A DNA stretch of 41,770 nucleotides from Clostridia bacterium (lineage in GTDB: Bacteria > Bacillota > Clostridia > Oscillospirales > CAG-382): positions 1-41,770 of the forward strand of contig JAFYUZ010000014.1 in the NCBI GenBank assembly GCA_017549365.1. The letters are read 5' to 3'. The notes beneath the pieces were generated by a model. It was given only the letters and a program-made list of their open reading frames with translations, was not told where the DNA came from and searched no databases. Made by a program: the position numbers and the translations under genes. Shown here in pieces: positions 33,663 through 40,852 of the stretch (its first letter is position 1; each line of letters opens with the position of its first letter).

Positions 33663-33691
33663 ATTATAGCATAATTTCGAACTTTTGTAAA
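33663..33691 (-). promoter_or_regulatory. Promoter of the four-helix-bundle/GNAT pair
   Basis: Minus strand TTTACA (33691-33686), 17-base spacer, TATAAT (33668-33663). The -35 box ends four bases from the first TGATG of hairpin array 2. Confidence 0.7.
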
Positions 33692-33694
33692 AAG

Positions 33695-33879
33695 TGATGT
33701 TTGCCCTTGCGGGCAAGTGATGTTGTGCCAGAGCATACCTGCTCTTGCACAGTGATGTATTGCGCCAAGGCGCAAAGTGATGCGATGTGTTCCGCCTCAC
33801 GCACGAAGGGCACATCACAAGGCGAAGCCGTCATCACGCACGAAGTGCGCAACACGTTCCGCGCATGCGGAACACATCG
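33695..33879. repeat. TGATG/CATCA-punctuated hairpin array 2
   Basis: About 185 bp, non-coding. Left half: TGATG at 33695, 33718, 33753 and 33778, always preceded by AG. Right half: CATCA at 33813 and 33832, degenerate marks after that. Hairpins between them: TTGCCC/GGGCAA (33701-33716), TGTGC-c-AGAGCA/TGCTCT-t-GCACA (33724-33751), TTGCGCC/GGCGCAA (33760-33775), GGC-GAA-GCC (33821-33829), GCAC-GAA-GTGC (33838-33848), GTTCCGC/GCGGAAC (33856-33873). A 13-bp pair also links 33783-33795 with 33867-33879. Shares exact words with array 1 (15 nt at 33822-33836, 11 nt at 33778-33788). Confidence 0.82.
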
Positions 33880-33881
33880 TT

Positions 33882-33928
33882 CCAAAAACAAAAGAAGCAC
33901 TTTTTACAAAGTGCTTCTTTGTTTTTGG
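33882..33928 (-). terminator. Terminator of tRNA-Glu
   Basis: 13-bp perfect stem AAAGAAGCACTTT (33891-33903) with AAAGTGCTTCTTT (33908-33920), loop TTAC; outer CCAAAAAC/GTTTTTGG extends it with one bulged A and reaches into the tRNA CCA end. Confidence 0.85.
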
Positions 33929-34000
33929 TGACCCGTACGGGAATCGAACCCATGTTTCCGCCTTGAGAGGGCGGCGTCTTAGCCGCTTGACCAACAGGCC
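33926..34000 (-). tRNA. tRNA-Glu (anticodon CTC)
   Basis: 75-nt cloverleaf on the minus strand: acceptor GGCCTGT pairs with ACGGGTC, anticodon stem CCGCC with loop CTCTCAA giving CTC, T-arm with GGTTCGATTCC, encoded CCA. Reads GAG codons. Confidence 0.93.
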
Positions 34001-34014
34001 TTATTGCAAGAGTT

Positions 34015-34043
34015 ATTATACCACGCAAATGCGCGTTTGTCAA
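34015..34043 (-). promoter_or_regulatory. Promoter of tRNA-Glu
   Basis: Minus strand TTGACA (34043-34038), 17-base spacer, TATAAT (34020-34015); perfect consensus, 14 bases before the tRNA. Confidence 0.85.
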
Positions 34044-34165
34044 GAGAAAAATACAATCTTTGAAATATTTTTGTGTCGGGTTTTAAAATGTCAAACTGTC
34101 GGTTTTCGGCAGTTTTCTGTGAGCCTCATCAAGAATCGGTTGTTTGAAAAAGTGCCTAAAATTTA

Positions 34166-34194
34166 TTGACAATATGCCTCGGTGTATGTATAAT
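34166..34194 (+). promoter_or_regulatory. Promoter of the SLH/beta-helix protein gene
   Basis: TTGACA (34166-34171), 17-base spacer, TATAAT (34189-34194), perfect consensus. Between the tRNA-Glu promoter and this one I see only an isolated hairpin at 34093-34114 with no assigned role. Confidence 0.85.
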
Positions 34195-34248
34195 ATGTAT
34201 AATAGTGTTCTATATCTTTTAAAAGAAATTTGAAAGGAGCCAAAAATT

Positions 34249-37200
34249 ATGCTAAAAAAAGCCCTATTGATGTTACTGTGTTTGATAACCTTTATTTCTG
34301 TGGTACCTTTTTCTTTTGTTTCTGCGGATGGGGCGGAAAAGGTGGTTTTCGTCAGCTCATCGGGAAACGATGCAGGCAACGGCACGCAGACTTTTCCGTA
34401 CAAGACCCTTGAAAAATGCTTTGCAGAACTTCGTCAGGGCGGAATCATCGTTGTAAAAGACAAGCTCGGCTCGGAAAACCACGAATTTCTTGAAAAAAAC
34501 ATACTCAACTATCCCCACAGTGGAAAAATAACCATCACAGGTATGAATCCCGAGGACGGCAAGGCTTTTTCTTCCTCAGGCTTCAGCTATTCTACCATCA
34601 ACCTTGTGGGCGATGTCGATATTTCCCACCTCACAATATCCACAAGCGGTTCTTACTGCTTTATCAACACCCTTGGTCACGAATTCAACATTCTTGACAA
34701 GGTTCGTGTGAACGGCGATATTTATTTTCACGCAGGTGCGGTGGGCGGCACGGCCGACACTGTAAGATCCCAGAAGCTTCGCATTGATTCGGGCAAATAT
34801 GCAAGCATCTATCTTGGCGGCGGCTATGTGACAAAAACCTCTGACGGCGTGGGCGGCGATTGCGACATCACCATTTCAGACGCCTACACCGAATCTCTTA
34901 TTATGGGATTTGATTCATATCTTGACACCCACACCAACGGCACGATAAACGGCAATATCCGCATCGAGATCAATGACACTGTTGTTTACAAGCTGGTTGC
35001 AAGTAAGATCCACAACAACTACATCCCAGGTTACTGTTCGATAATTCTTAACAACTCTGCGGTGGGCTACACCATCTCCTTCCCCAACGCAAAGGGCGGT
35101 GTGTACGTTATTTCCACCCACGGAAACGGCTCTGCCCATTCCACCGGCAAGGCAGGCGAATACAATATTCTTCCCGATGCGGGATACACTGCATATTTTG
35201 ACGGCAAGGCTATCCCGTCGGGCAAAAACCAATTTCCCGAGGGCGAGCACATTATCAGATTTATCAAGGACAACATGTCTTTCACCCCAACGAAAGAATC
35301 CTACATCAACGGCTATGAGGACGGCAGTTTCCGTCCCGACGGAGGCTTGACACGTGCCGAGGCCGCAACCCTTGCAAAAAATGCCTTTGCAAAAAATGAA
35401 ACCACCTCCGAGCCTTGCACCTTCACCGACGTTTCAAACGACGCCTACTACTACGCAACCGTGGCATATCTTGACTCTGTCGGCGCACTTCCCACAGATT
35501 GGAAGATCGACAAGCTTTTTGAGGGCACAAAACCCATGACCCGCGGCGAATTTGTGAGCATTCTTTATGCCCTTTGCGCAGGCGGTATCAACGAATACAA
35601 ATACAACGGCGAATTTGCAGACGAGCTTCCAAAAGCTTATGCCGACGCCATAATGCGTATGTCTGCGGCAGGATTTATAACGGGTTACAGCGACAAAACC
35701 TTTGGCGCAGATCGCGGTATCACAAGAGCAGAGGCGGTTACCGTTATTAACCGCATACTCAAAAGACAGGCGGCAGACGGCGCACAAAGCAGATTTTCCG
35801 ACACAGAAGGACACTGGGCAAACGGTCAGATAATTGCGGCATCGACAAACTTTTTCGTTCCCACCCCCGTTTACTCAACAGGTATTGACGGCACGACCAA
35901 GGAGCTTGTAACAGGGCTTTACGAACAAAGCTCGTCCCTCACCCCCACCCAGCTTCGTCAAGGTATAGACGAGGTTTCGCAAAAGGTAAAGCAGAACATT
36001 CTTAATTCCAAAGACGAGCTTGTGATAACAGGCACAAAATATTACGTTTCCGAAAAGAACGGAAATGACAAAAACGACGGCAGATCCCCCGAAAAGCCCC
36101 TTAAATCCATCGGCGGCATAAAAAGGCTGACTCTCCGCCACGGCGATGCGGTGCTTTTTGAGCGCGGCGGAATATACCGCGGCACCTTCAACGCCACCCA
36201 CGGCGTAAGCTACGGCGCATACGGCGAAGGTCCAAAGCCCCTTATCATGCAGTCCAAAAAGAATTATGCCGAGCCAAAGCTCTGGAAAGCCACCGAACAC
36301 AAAAACGTTTACGTCTGCACCGAAAATTTCCACAACGTCGGCATCATCGGTTTTGACCACGATCTGTTTGACTATTCGGAAAACACCTACAAAGAGCTCT
36401 ACGGCATCCCTATGAACAAAAACATTCTCGGCTTTTCGGGACTTTCTGATCTTGACACCGACCTCCAGTTCTATTCCGACAGAGCGGACGGAAAGCTTTA
36501 TATCTATTCAACACAGGGCAATCCCGGCGAAAGATTTTCTTCCATCGAGATCGGAGAACAATACGATATCATTGACGGCATCCCCGAGGACGTTGTTATT
36601 GACAACCTTGCCTTCAAATTCACGGGTGCCCATGCCATCGGAAGCTCGTCAACAAGAAATCTCACAGTTAAAAACTGCGTTTTCTCGTGGCTTGGCGGCT
36701 CGGTTCTTTCGGACAATTTCAACGGCGGAGGCCCGATCAACTATGGCAACGCAGTTGAAATATACGGTAGCTGCAACGGATATTACGTCGAAAACAACTG
36801 GATGTATCAGATATATGACACCGCCGTCACCCATCAGCAAAACGCTACGTCAAACTGTACCCAGGAAAACATTAGATACTACGGCAACCTTATGGAATAC
36901 AACCATTGGGGCATAGAGTTTTATAACCTGCGCGGTGCAAGCTATGACAAAGATTCAAAAGTGAAATACACGAGAAACGTCCACATGGCATACAACATCA
37001 TGCGTATGGGCGGTTTTGGATGGGGCACACAAGAGCGTCATCGCAGCACGGCGGCGCGACTTTACAGCGGTTCTTCCCTCTCGGCAAACTACAACGAGCT
37101 TACCGAATACAACATTTTCGACAGATGCACAGGATATCTTTACGACGTGCCCGACAACTCGGAAGAGGTGCTGAAAAAGAATATCTTCGTTCAGTACGAG

Positions 37201-37320
37201 GACATGATCTTCGGTTGCATCTACGGCAGATATCAGAAGAACCACTTCGACTCGGCAAAAATGATGCGCTATTACCTGCACGACGACGATGCGGTGCTTG
37301 TGTTTATCAACAACGACTGA
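34249..37320 (+). CDS. Secreted beta-helix protein with internal SLH domains
   Basis: A 1023-residue exported protein. Residues 1-26 are a signal peptide (cleavage after VSA). An N-terminal beta-helix region opens with FVSSSGNDAGNGTQTFPY; three SLH units follow at about 351-395, 396-450 and 457-508 (NGYEDGSFRPDGGLTRAEAA, MTRGEFV, ITRAEAV), plus a partial RFSDTEGHWANGQI at 515; from residue 595 a second beta-helix opens with YYVSEKNGNDKNDGRSPEKP and runs to the end. SLH units bind pyruvylated cell-wall polymer, so the protein is probably displayed on the surface; the helices suggest polysaccharide binding or cleavage. Central placement of SLH, rather than at an end, is unusual. ATG follows GAAAGGAG; stand-alone gene. 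Confidence 0.85.
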   Translation: MLKKALLMLLCLITFISVVPFSFVSADGAEKVVFVSSSGNDAGNGTQTFPYKTLEKCFAELRQGGIIVVKDKLGSENHEFLEKNILNYPHSGKITITGMNPEDGKAFSSSGFSYSTINLVGDVDISHLTISTSGSYCFINTLGHEFNILDKVRVNGDIYFHAGAVGGTADTVRSQKLRIDSGKYASIYLGGGYVTKTSDGVGGDCDITISDAYTESLIMGFDSYLDTHTNGTINGNIRIEINDTVVYKLVASKIHNNYIPGYCSIILNNSAVGYTISFPNAKGGVYVISTHGNGSAHSTGKAGEYNILPDAGYTAYFDGKAIPSGKNQFPEGEHIIRFIKDNMSFTPTKESYINGYEDGSFRPDGGLTRAEAATLAKNAFAKNETTSEPCTFTDVSNDAYYYATVAYLDSVGALPTDWKIDKLFEGTKPMTRGEFVSILYALCAGGINEYKYNGEFADELPKAYADAIMRMSAAGFITGYSDKTFGADRGITRAEAVTVINRILKRQAADGAQSRFSDTEGHWANGQIIAASTNFFVPTPVYSTGIDGTTKELVTGLYEQSSSLTPTQLRQGIDEVSQKVKQNILNSKDELVITGTKYYVSEKNGNDKNDGRSPEKPLKSIGGIKRLTLRHGDAVLFERGGIYRGTFNATHGVSYGAYGEGPKPLIMQSKKNYAEPKLWKATEHKNVYVCTENFHNVGIIGFDHDLFDYSENTYKELYGIPMNKNILGFSGLSDLDTDLQFYSDRADGKLYIYSTQGNPGERFSSIEIGEQYDIIDGIPEDVVIDNLAFKFTGAHAIGSSSTRNLTVKNCVFSWLGGSVLSDNFNGGGPINYGNAVEIYGSCNGYYVENNWMYQIYDTAVTHQQNATSNCTQENIRYYGNLMEYNHWGIEFYNLRGASYDKDSKVKYTRNVHMAYNIMRMGGFGWGTQERHRSTAARLYSGSSLSANYNELTEYNIFDRCTGYLYDVPDNSEEVLKKNIFVQYEDMIFGCIYGRYQKNHFDSAKMMRYYLHDDDAVLVFINND

Positions 37321-37335
37321 CAAACATAAATAAAC

Positions 37336-37371
37336 AAAGGACAGAGATCACAAAGGTCTCTGTCCTTTTTT
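37336..37371. terminator. Bidirectional terminator
   Basis: AAAGGACAGAGA (37336-37347) pairs with TCTCTGTCCTTT (37357-37368), T-run on both exits; ends the SLH protein gene and the convergent housekeeping operon. Confidence 0.85.
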
Positions 37372-37392
37372 CGCTTTATAAAAAATATACGG

Positions 37393-37707
37393 TCAGATCA
37401 GTGTTCCCACAAGGGTGAGCACCGATACCACACACATAACCGCAACAAAAACCAGCTCTCCGATATTGTCCTTGATATCTTTGCGGTATTTAAGGATCTT
37501 TGCGGCAAGCACGCCCCAGATGCAAACAGTCAGCGTGACGAGATGACACACCGTTCCGCCAAGGCCGTGGGTTGTGCACATGATAACGCCGATGACGATT
37601 ATCACAAGATAAAGAGCCGCAAGAACCGCATCAAAAACGGTTAGTTTTTCGTTTTCTGTTTCAACATCTGTTTCAACTTCTGTTTCTGTTTCTATTTCTT
37701 TTTTCAT
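37393..37707 (-). CDS. Small membrane protein with acidic repetitive N-terminus
   Basis: A 104-residue protein of unknown family. The first 20 residues are an acidic, low-complexity run (EIETETEVETDVETENEK) encoded by tandem GAAACA-like hexanucleotides at about 37656-37698; then three hydrophobic segments (roughly 28-46, 52-68 and 84-103). Probably an integral membrane protein with the acidic tail in the cytoplasm. It follows mrnC by 15 bases and is likely the last gene of the housekeeping operon. The repeat could change length by slippage while keeping frame, because its unit is six bases. Confidence 0.6.
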   Translation of the reverse strand: MKKEIETETEVETDVETENEKLTVFDAVLAALYLVIIVIGVIMCTTHGLGGTVCHLVTLTVCIWGVLAAKILKYRKDIKDNIGELVFVAVMCVVSVLTLVGTLI

Positions 37708-37722
37708 ATTCTCATCCTCAGA

Positions 37723-38151
37723 TCACTTGATTTTTTCCGCCATCTCTTTTGCCACTCCGCAATACGCCAAAGAAAACAGCTCGTCGGCACGGTCGTTTTG
37801 GCCCGAAAGGTAAAGATATCCGAAAAGCGCTTCAAGCCCCGTGGCTCTGCGATACTGTATCAACTCGCCGTGGGAGGGTGAAAAATGCGTCTTGGCATTG
37901 CGGCCGCGCTTATAGACCGACTCTTCCTTTTCGGTAAGATACGGCAATATCCGCTCTACGGCGTCAGACTGTGCCTCGCAGGTAACAAAAGCCTTGGACA
38001 TTTTTACAAGCTTGCCCGACGGATAATTCCCCTGCGAAAGCACTTCGCGGCGGGCATAAAGCTCCATTACGGCATCGCCCACGTAGGCAAGTTGAAGAAT
38101 ACCAAGCTCGTTTGGATTTGTGCCCTTGGCAAAAGTCAGATTTTCTTCCAT
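37723..38151 (-). CDS. mrnC: Mini-ribonuclease 3
   Basis: A 142-residue dimeric RNase III-like enzyme without a double-stranded RNA-binding domain; it matures 23S rRNA in Firmicutes. Seen: the signature AYVGDAVMELYARRE near residues 22-36, VYKRGRNAKTHFSPSHGEL, and EALFGYLYL with the conserved glutamate. Length is typical. Its start overlaps the end of cysS by 16 bases, and cysS-mrnC adjacency is a well-known Firmicutes arrangement, which strengthens the call. Confidence 0.95.
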   Translation of the reverse strand: MEENLTFAKGTNPNELGILQLAYVGDAVMELYARREVLSQGNYPSGKLVKMSKAFVTCEAQSDAVERILPYLTEKEESVYKRGRNAKTHFSPSHGELIQYRRATGLEALFGYLYLSGQNDRADELFSLAYCGVAKEMAEKIK

Positions 38152-39554
38152 GTCGTTCCCTGGGCGGTATCCACCAGCACGATACCCATTGCTTTAAGCT
38201 CGTCGCGGATGCGGTCGGCTTCGGCAAAATTCTTGTCTTTCTTTGCCTGAGCGCGCTGTGCGATGGCTTCGTTTACCTTTACGGAAAGCTCGTCATCCCC
38301 ACCGTCAGCTTCGTCCTGCTTGCCGAGCTTTTCGGCGTTTTCAAGAAGATCAAGCGAGAGAACTTTGTCAAAATCTGCAATAAGCGCACGCTTTGTGGCA
38401 TCGTTTGCGTCGGATTTCAAAACGTCGTAAAGAGCAGTTACGGCAAGAGAAGTGTTGATGTCGTTGTCCATAGCCTCGGTGAAAAGCTTCTTGAGCTCGT
38501 CAAACTTTGCACTGTCAACTTCGCCGTTCTTATCAAGCTTTGCGATCCTTGCCACCAGCTTTTCGTAGGTAACCTTTGCGTTATCAAGGTTTTCATAGCT
38601 GAAAACAAGCGACTTGCGATAGTGCGAAAGCAGGCAGAAGAAACGATAGACGACCGGCAGATATCCCTTGCTCTCAAGGAGCGAAACTGTAAGAAATTCG
38701 CCCTTGGATTTGCTCATTTTGCCGGACGTTGTATTAAGATGAAGCACGTGGAACCAGAAATTACACCATTTGTGTCCCACGTATGCTTCAGACTGTGCGA
38801 TCTCGTTGGTGTGGTGCGGGAAAGCATTGTCGATACCGCCGCAGTGGATATCGAGATATTCGCCCAGATGCTTCATCGAAATGCACGAGCATTCGATGTG
38901 CCAGCCGGGATAGCCAACTCCCCAGGGAGAATTCCACTTAAGCTCCTGGTCGTCAAACTTCGATTTTGTAAACCAAAGAACAAAGTCCGCCTTGTTGCGC
39001 TTGTTGTCGTCCTTTTCAACTCCCTCGCGCACGCCGTCCTGCAGATCTTCTTCGGCAAAGTTGTTGAAAACGTAATACTGCGAAAGCTTGGAGGTGTCAA
39101 AATAGATATTTCCGCCCGCTTCGTATGCATAGCCTTTTTCGATAAGTCCTTCGATCACCTTGATAAACTCGTCGATACAACCTGTGGCAGGCTCGACAAC
39201 GTCGGGGATCTTGATGTTAAGCTTTTCGCAATCGGCAAAGAAAGCGTCGGTGTAGAATTTTGCAATCTCCATGACTGTCTTCTTTTCACGCTTTGCGCCC
39301 TTAAGCATCTTGTCCTCGCCCGTGTCGGCATCGCTCGAGAGGTGGCCGACGTCGGTGATATTCATAACGCGCTTTACGGGATATCCGACATAGCGCAGAT
39401 ATTTTTCAAGCACGTCCTCCATGATGTAGGAACGCAGATTTCCGATGTGGGCAAAATGATATACGGTGGGGCCGCAGGTGTACATTTTTACTTCTTTCGG
39501 ATCGATGGGCACAAACTCATCCTTTGTGCGGGTTACGGAATTGTAAAGTTTCAT
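38136..39554 (-). CDS. cysS: Cysteine--tRNA ligase
   Basis: A 472-residue class I aminoacyl-tRNA synthetase that charges tRNA-Cys. Seen: zinc/substrate Cys27 in MYTCGPTVYHFAHIGN, the HIGH-box variant HIGN, GWHIECSCISMKHLG, and KMSKSKGE with the KMSKS loop; C-terminal region ends with the usual RDELKAMGIVLVDTAQGTTW. Full length. It lies 18 bases downstream of cysE, so cysteine synthesis and charging are co-expressed. No T-box leader is visible between the two genes; any such element would be upstream of the operon. Confidence 0.97.
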   Translation of the reverse strand: MKLYNSVTRTKDEFVPIDPKEVKMYTCGPTVYHFAHIGNLRSYIMEDVLEKYLRYVGYPVKRVMNITDVGHLSSDADTGEDKMLKGAKREKKTVMEIAKFYTDAFFADCEKLNIKIPDVVEPATGCIDEFIKVIEGLIEKGYAYEAGGNIYFDTSKLSQYYVFNNFAEEDLQDGVREGVEKDDNKRNKADFVLWFTKSKFDDQELKWNSPWGVGYPGWHIECSCISMKHLGEYLDIHCGGIDNAFPHHTNEIAQSEAYVGHKWCNFWFHVLHLNTTSGKMSKSKGEFLTVSLLESKGYLPVVYRFFCLLSHYRKSLVFSYENLDNAKVTYEKLVARIAKLDKNGEVDSAKFDELKKLFTEAMDNDINTSLAVTALYDVLKSDANDATKRALIADFDKVLSLDLLENAEKLGKQDEADGGDDELSVKVNEAIAQRAQAKKDKNFAEADRIRDELKAMGIVLVDTAQGTTWKKI

Positions 39555-39572
39555 TTATTGGTTTCCTTTCGG

Positions 39573-40211
39573 TTATTTTTCCATTTCGTTGATTCTTTTT
39601 TCAAGTGCTTCGATCTCTGCGCGAAGCTTGCAGATCTCCTGCGCCACAGGGTCGGGAATGTGCACCTGGTCAAGAGTATCCTTGCAAGGGGCAGATTTTT
39701 TCTTTGATATGACACGCGCGGGCACACCCACAGCAGTTGAGTCGGGCGGGATCTCGTTAAGCACAACAGCACCTGCCGCGATCTTTGAATTGTCGCCCAC
39801 CGTAAAGGGCCCCAGCACCTTTGCTCCCGAGCCTATCATTACGTTGTTGCCGATGGTGGGATGGCGCTTTCCGACGTCCTTGCCGGTACCGCCAAGTGTC
39901 ACACCCTGATATATGGTACAGTTGTCGCCGACAACGGCGGTTTCGCCGATAACAACGCCTGCGCCGTGGTCAATAAGAAGTCCTTTGCCTATCTTTGCGC
40001 CGGGGTGGATCTCAACTCCCGTCATAAAGCGTGCGTGCTGAGACACCATACGGGCAAGAAATTTCATATCGTGCTGATAGAGAAAATGTGCCGCTCTGTG
40101 ATAAAGCACAGCATGAAGTCCCGAGTAAAGCAAAAGCACTTCGGCACGGGATCTTGCCGCAGGGTCACGCTCGCGGATCGAGTCTATATCGTATTTCAGT
40201 TTTTCAAACAT
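39573..40211 (-). CDS. cysE: Serine O-acetyltransferase
   Basis: A 212-residue left-handed beta-helix acetyltransferase that makes O-acetylserine for cysteine synthesis. Seen: N-terminal helical part with RERDPAARSRAEVLLLY, then hexapeptide repeats GVEIHPGAKIGKGLLIDHG (including the catalytic-site His of IDHG), GVTLGGTGKDVGKRHPTIG and GVPARVI. It is the shorter form usual in Firmicutes. Gap of 27 bases to pgsA upstream and 18 to cysS downstream. Confidence 0.96.
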   Translation of the reverse strand: MFEKLKYDIDSIRERDPAARSRAEVLLLYSGLHAVLYHRAAHFLYQHDMKFLARMVSQHARFMTGVEIHPGAKIGKGLLIDHGAGVVIGETAVVGDNCTIYQGVTLGGTGKDVGKRHPTIGNNVMIGSGAKVLGPFTVGDNSKIAAGAVVLNEIPPDSTAVGVPARVISKKKSAPCKDTLDQVHIPDPVAQEICKLRAEIEALEKRINEMEK

Positions 40212-40238
40212 ACATGGTTCTCCGTTCGGAAAAAAGGA

Positions 40239-40835
40239 TTATTTTTTGGGGTCGATATACTGCTTGTTTGCAAGAAGATAGTTTGCGCCTGAAAGAACGG
40301 TGAAAACAAACATAACAAGGCAGGAAGCGATGGTTATGGGGGTATACTTTACCATAAATTCGCAGAAGAAGAAAAGATGTTTTTCAAGAAGCGCCGCAAG
40401 AATAAAGATTATCTGGGTAACAGTCTTGATCTTGCCGAGCATATTGGCGGCAATAACTTTTCCTCCCGAGCTTTGTGCCACAAGGCGAATGGAGGTGACG
40501 GCAAATTCACGCAGAAGCACCACAAAAACGATTACCGCGAAGATATAGCGGTAAGGTGCGTACGCATCTGCCACAAGGAAGCAAAGAAACGCACCAAAAA
40601 CCATAAGCTTGTCGGCAATGGGGTCCATAAACTTTCCGAAATCTGTGACGATGTTCTGAGATCTTGCTATCTTGCCGTCAAGATAGTCGGTGAAAGAAGC
40701 AATGCCAAAGATCGCCGCGGCGATAAGATCGCTTGCGATCCTGTTTATTCCGCAAAAATCGGGAAGCAGGATAAATACCATAAAAAAGGGAATCAGTATT
40801 ACTCTTAGAACTGTGAGTTTGTTTGGCAGATTCAT
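40239..40835 (-). CDS. pgsA: CDP-diacylglycerol--glycerol-3-phosphate 3-phosphatidyltransferase
   Basis: A 198-residue integral membrane enzyme that makes phosphatidylglycerol phosphate. Seen: N-terminal MNLPNKLTVLRVILIPFF and the complete CDP-alcohol phosphotransferase motif DYLDGKIAR ... GKFMDPIADK (D-x2-DG-x2-AR-x8-G-x3-D-x3-D). Several further hydrophobic helices follow. Ribosome site GGAGG before the ATG lies 17 bases after the rimO stop, so the two are co-transcribed, as in many Firmicutes. Confidence 0.95.
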   Translation of the reverse strand: MNLPNKLTVLRVILIPFFMVFILLPDFCGINRIASDLIAAAIFGIASFTDYLDGKIARSQNIVTDFGKFMDPIADKLMVFGAFLCFLVADAYAPYRYIFAVIVFVVLLREFAVTSIRLVAQSSGGKVIAANMLGKIKTVTQIIFILAALLEKHLFFFCEFMVKYTPITIASCLVMFVFTVLSGANYLLANKQYIDPKK

Positions 40836-40852
40836 AAAAAATACCTCCTGGT

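Noticed and set aside
34093..34114. Hairpin AAACTG-TCGGTTTTCGG-CAGTTT as a terminator or small RNA
   Set aside because: No upstream gene on the plus strand and no matching promoter; could be chance.
38112..39707. 531-residue reading frame antisense to cysS and mrnC
   Set aside because: A by-product of codon bias in cysS; the sense genes are unmistakable.
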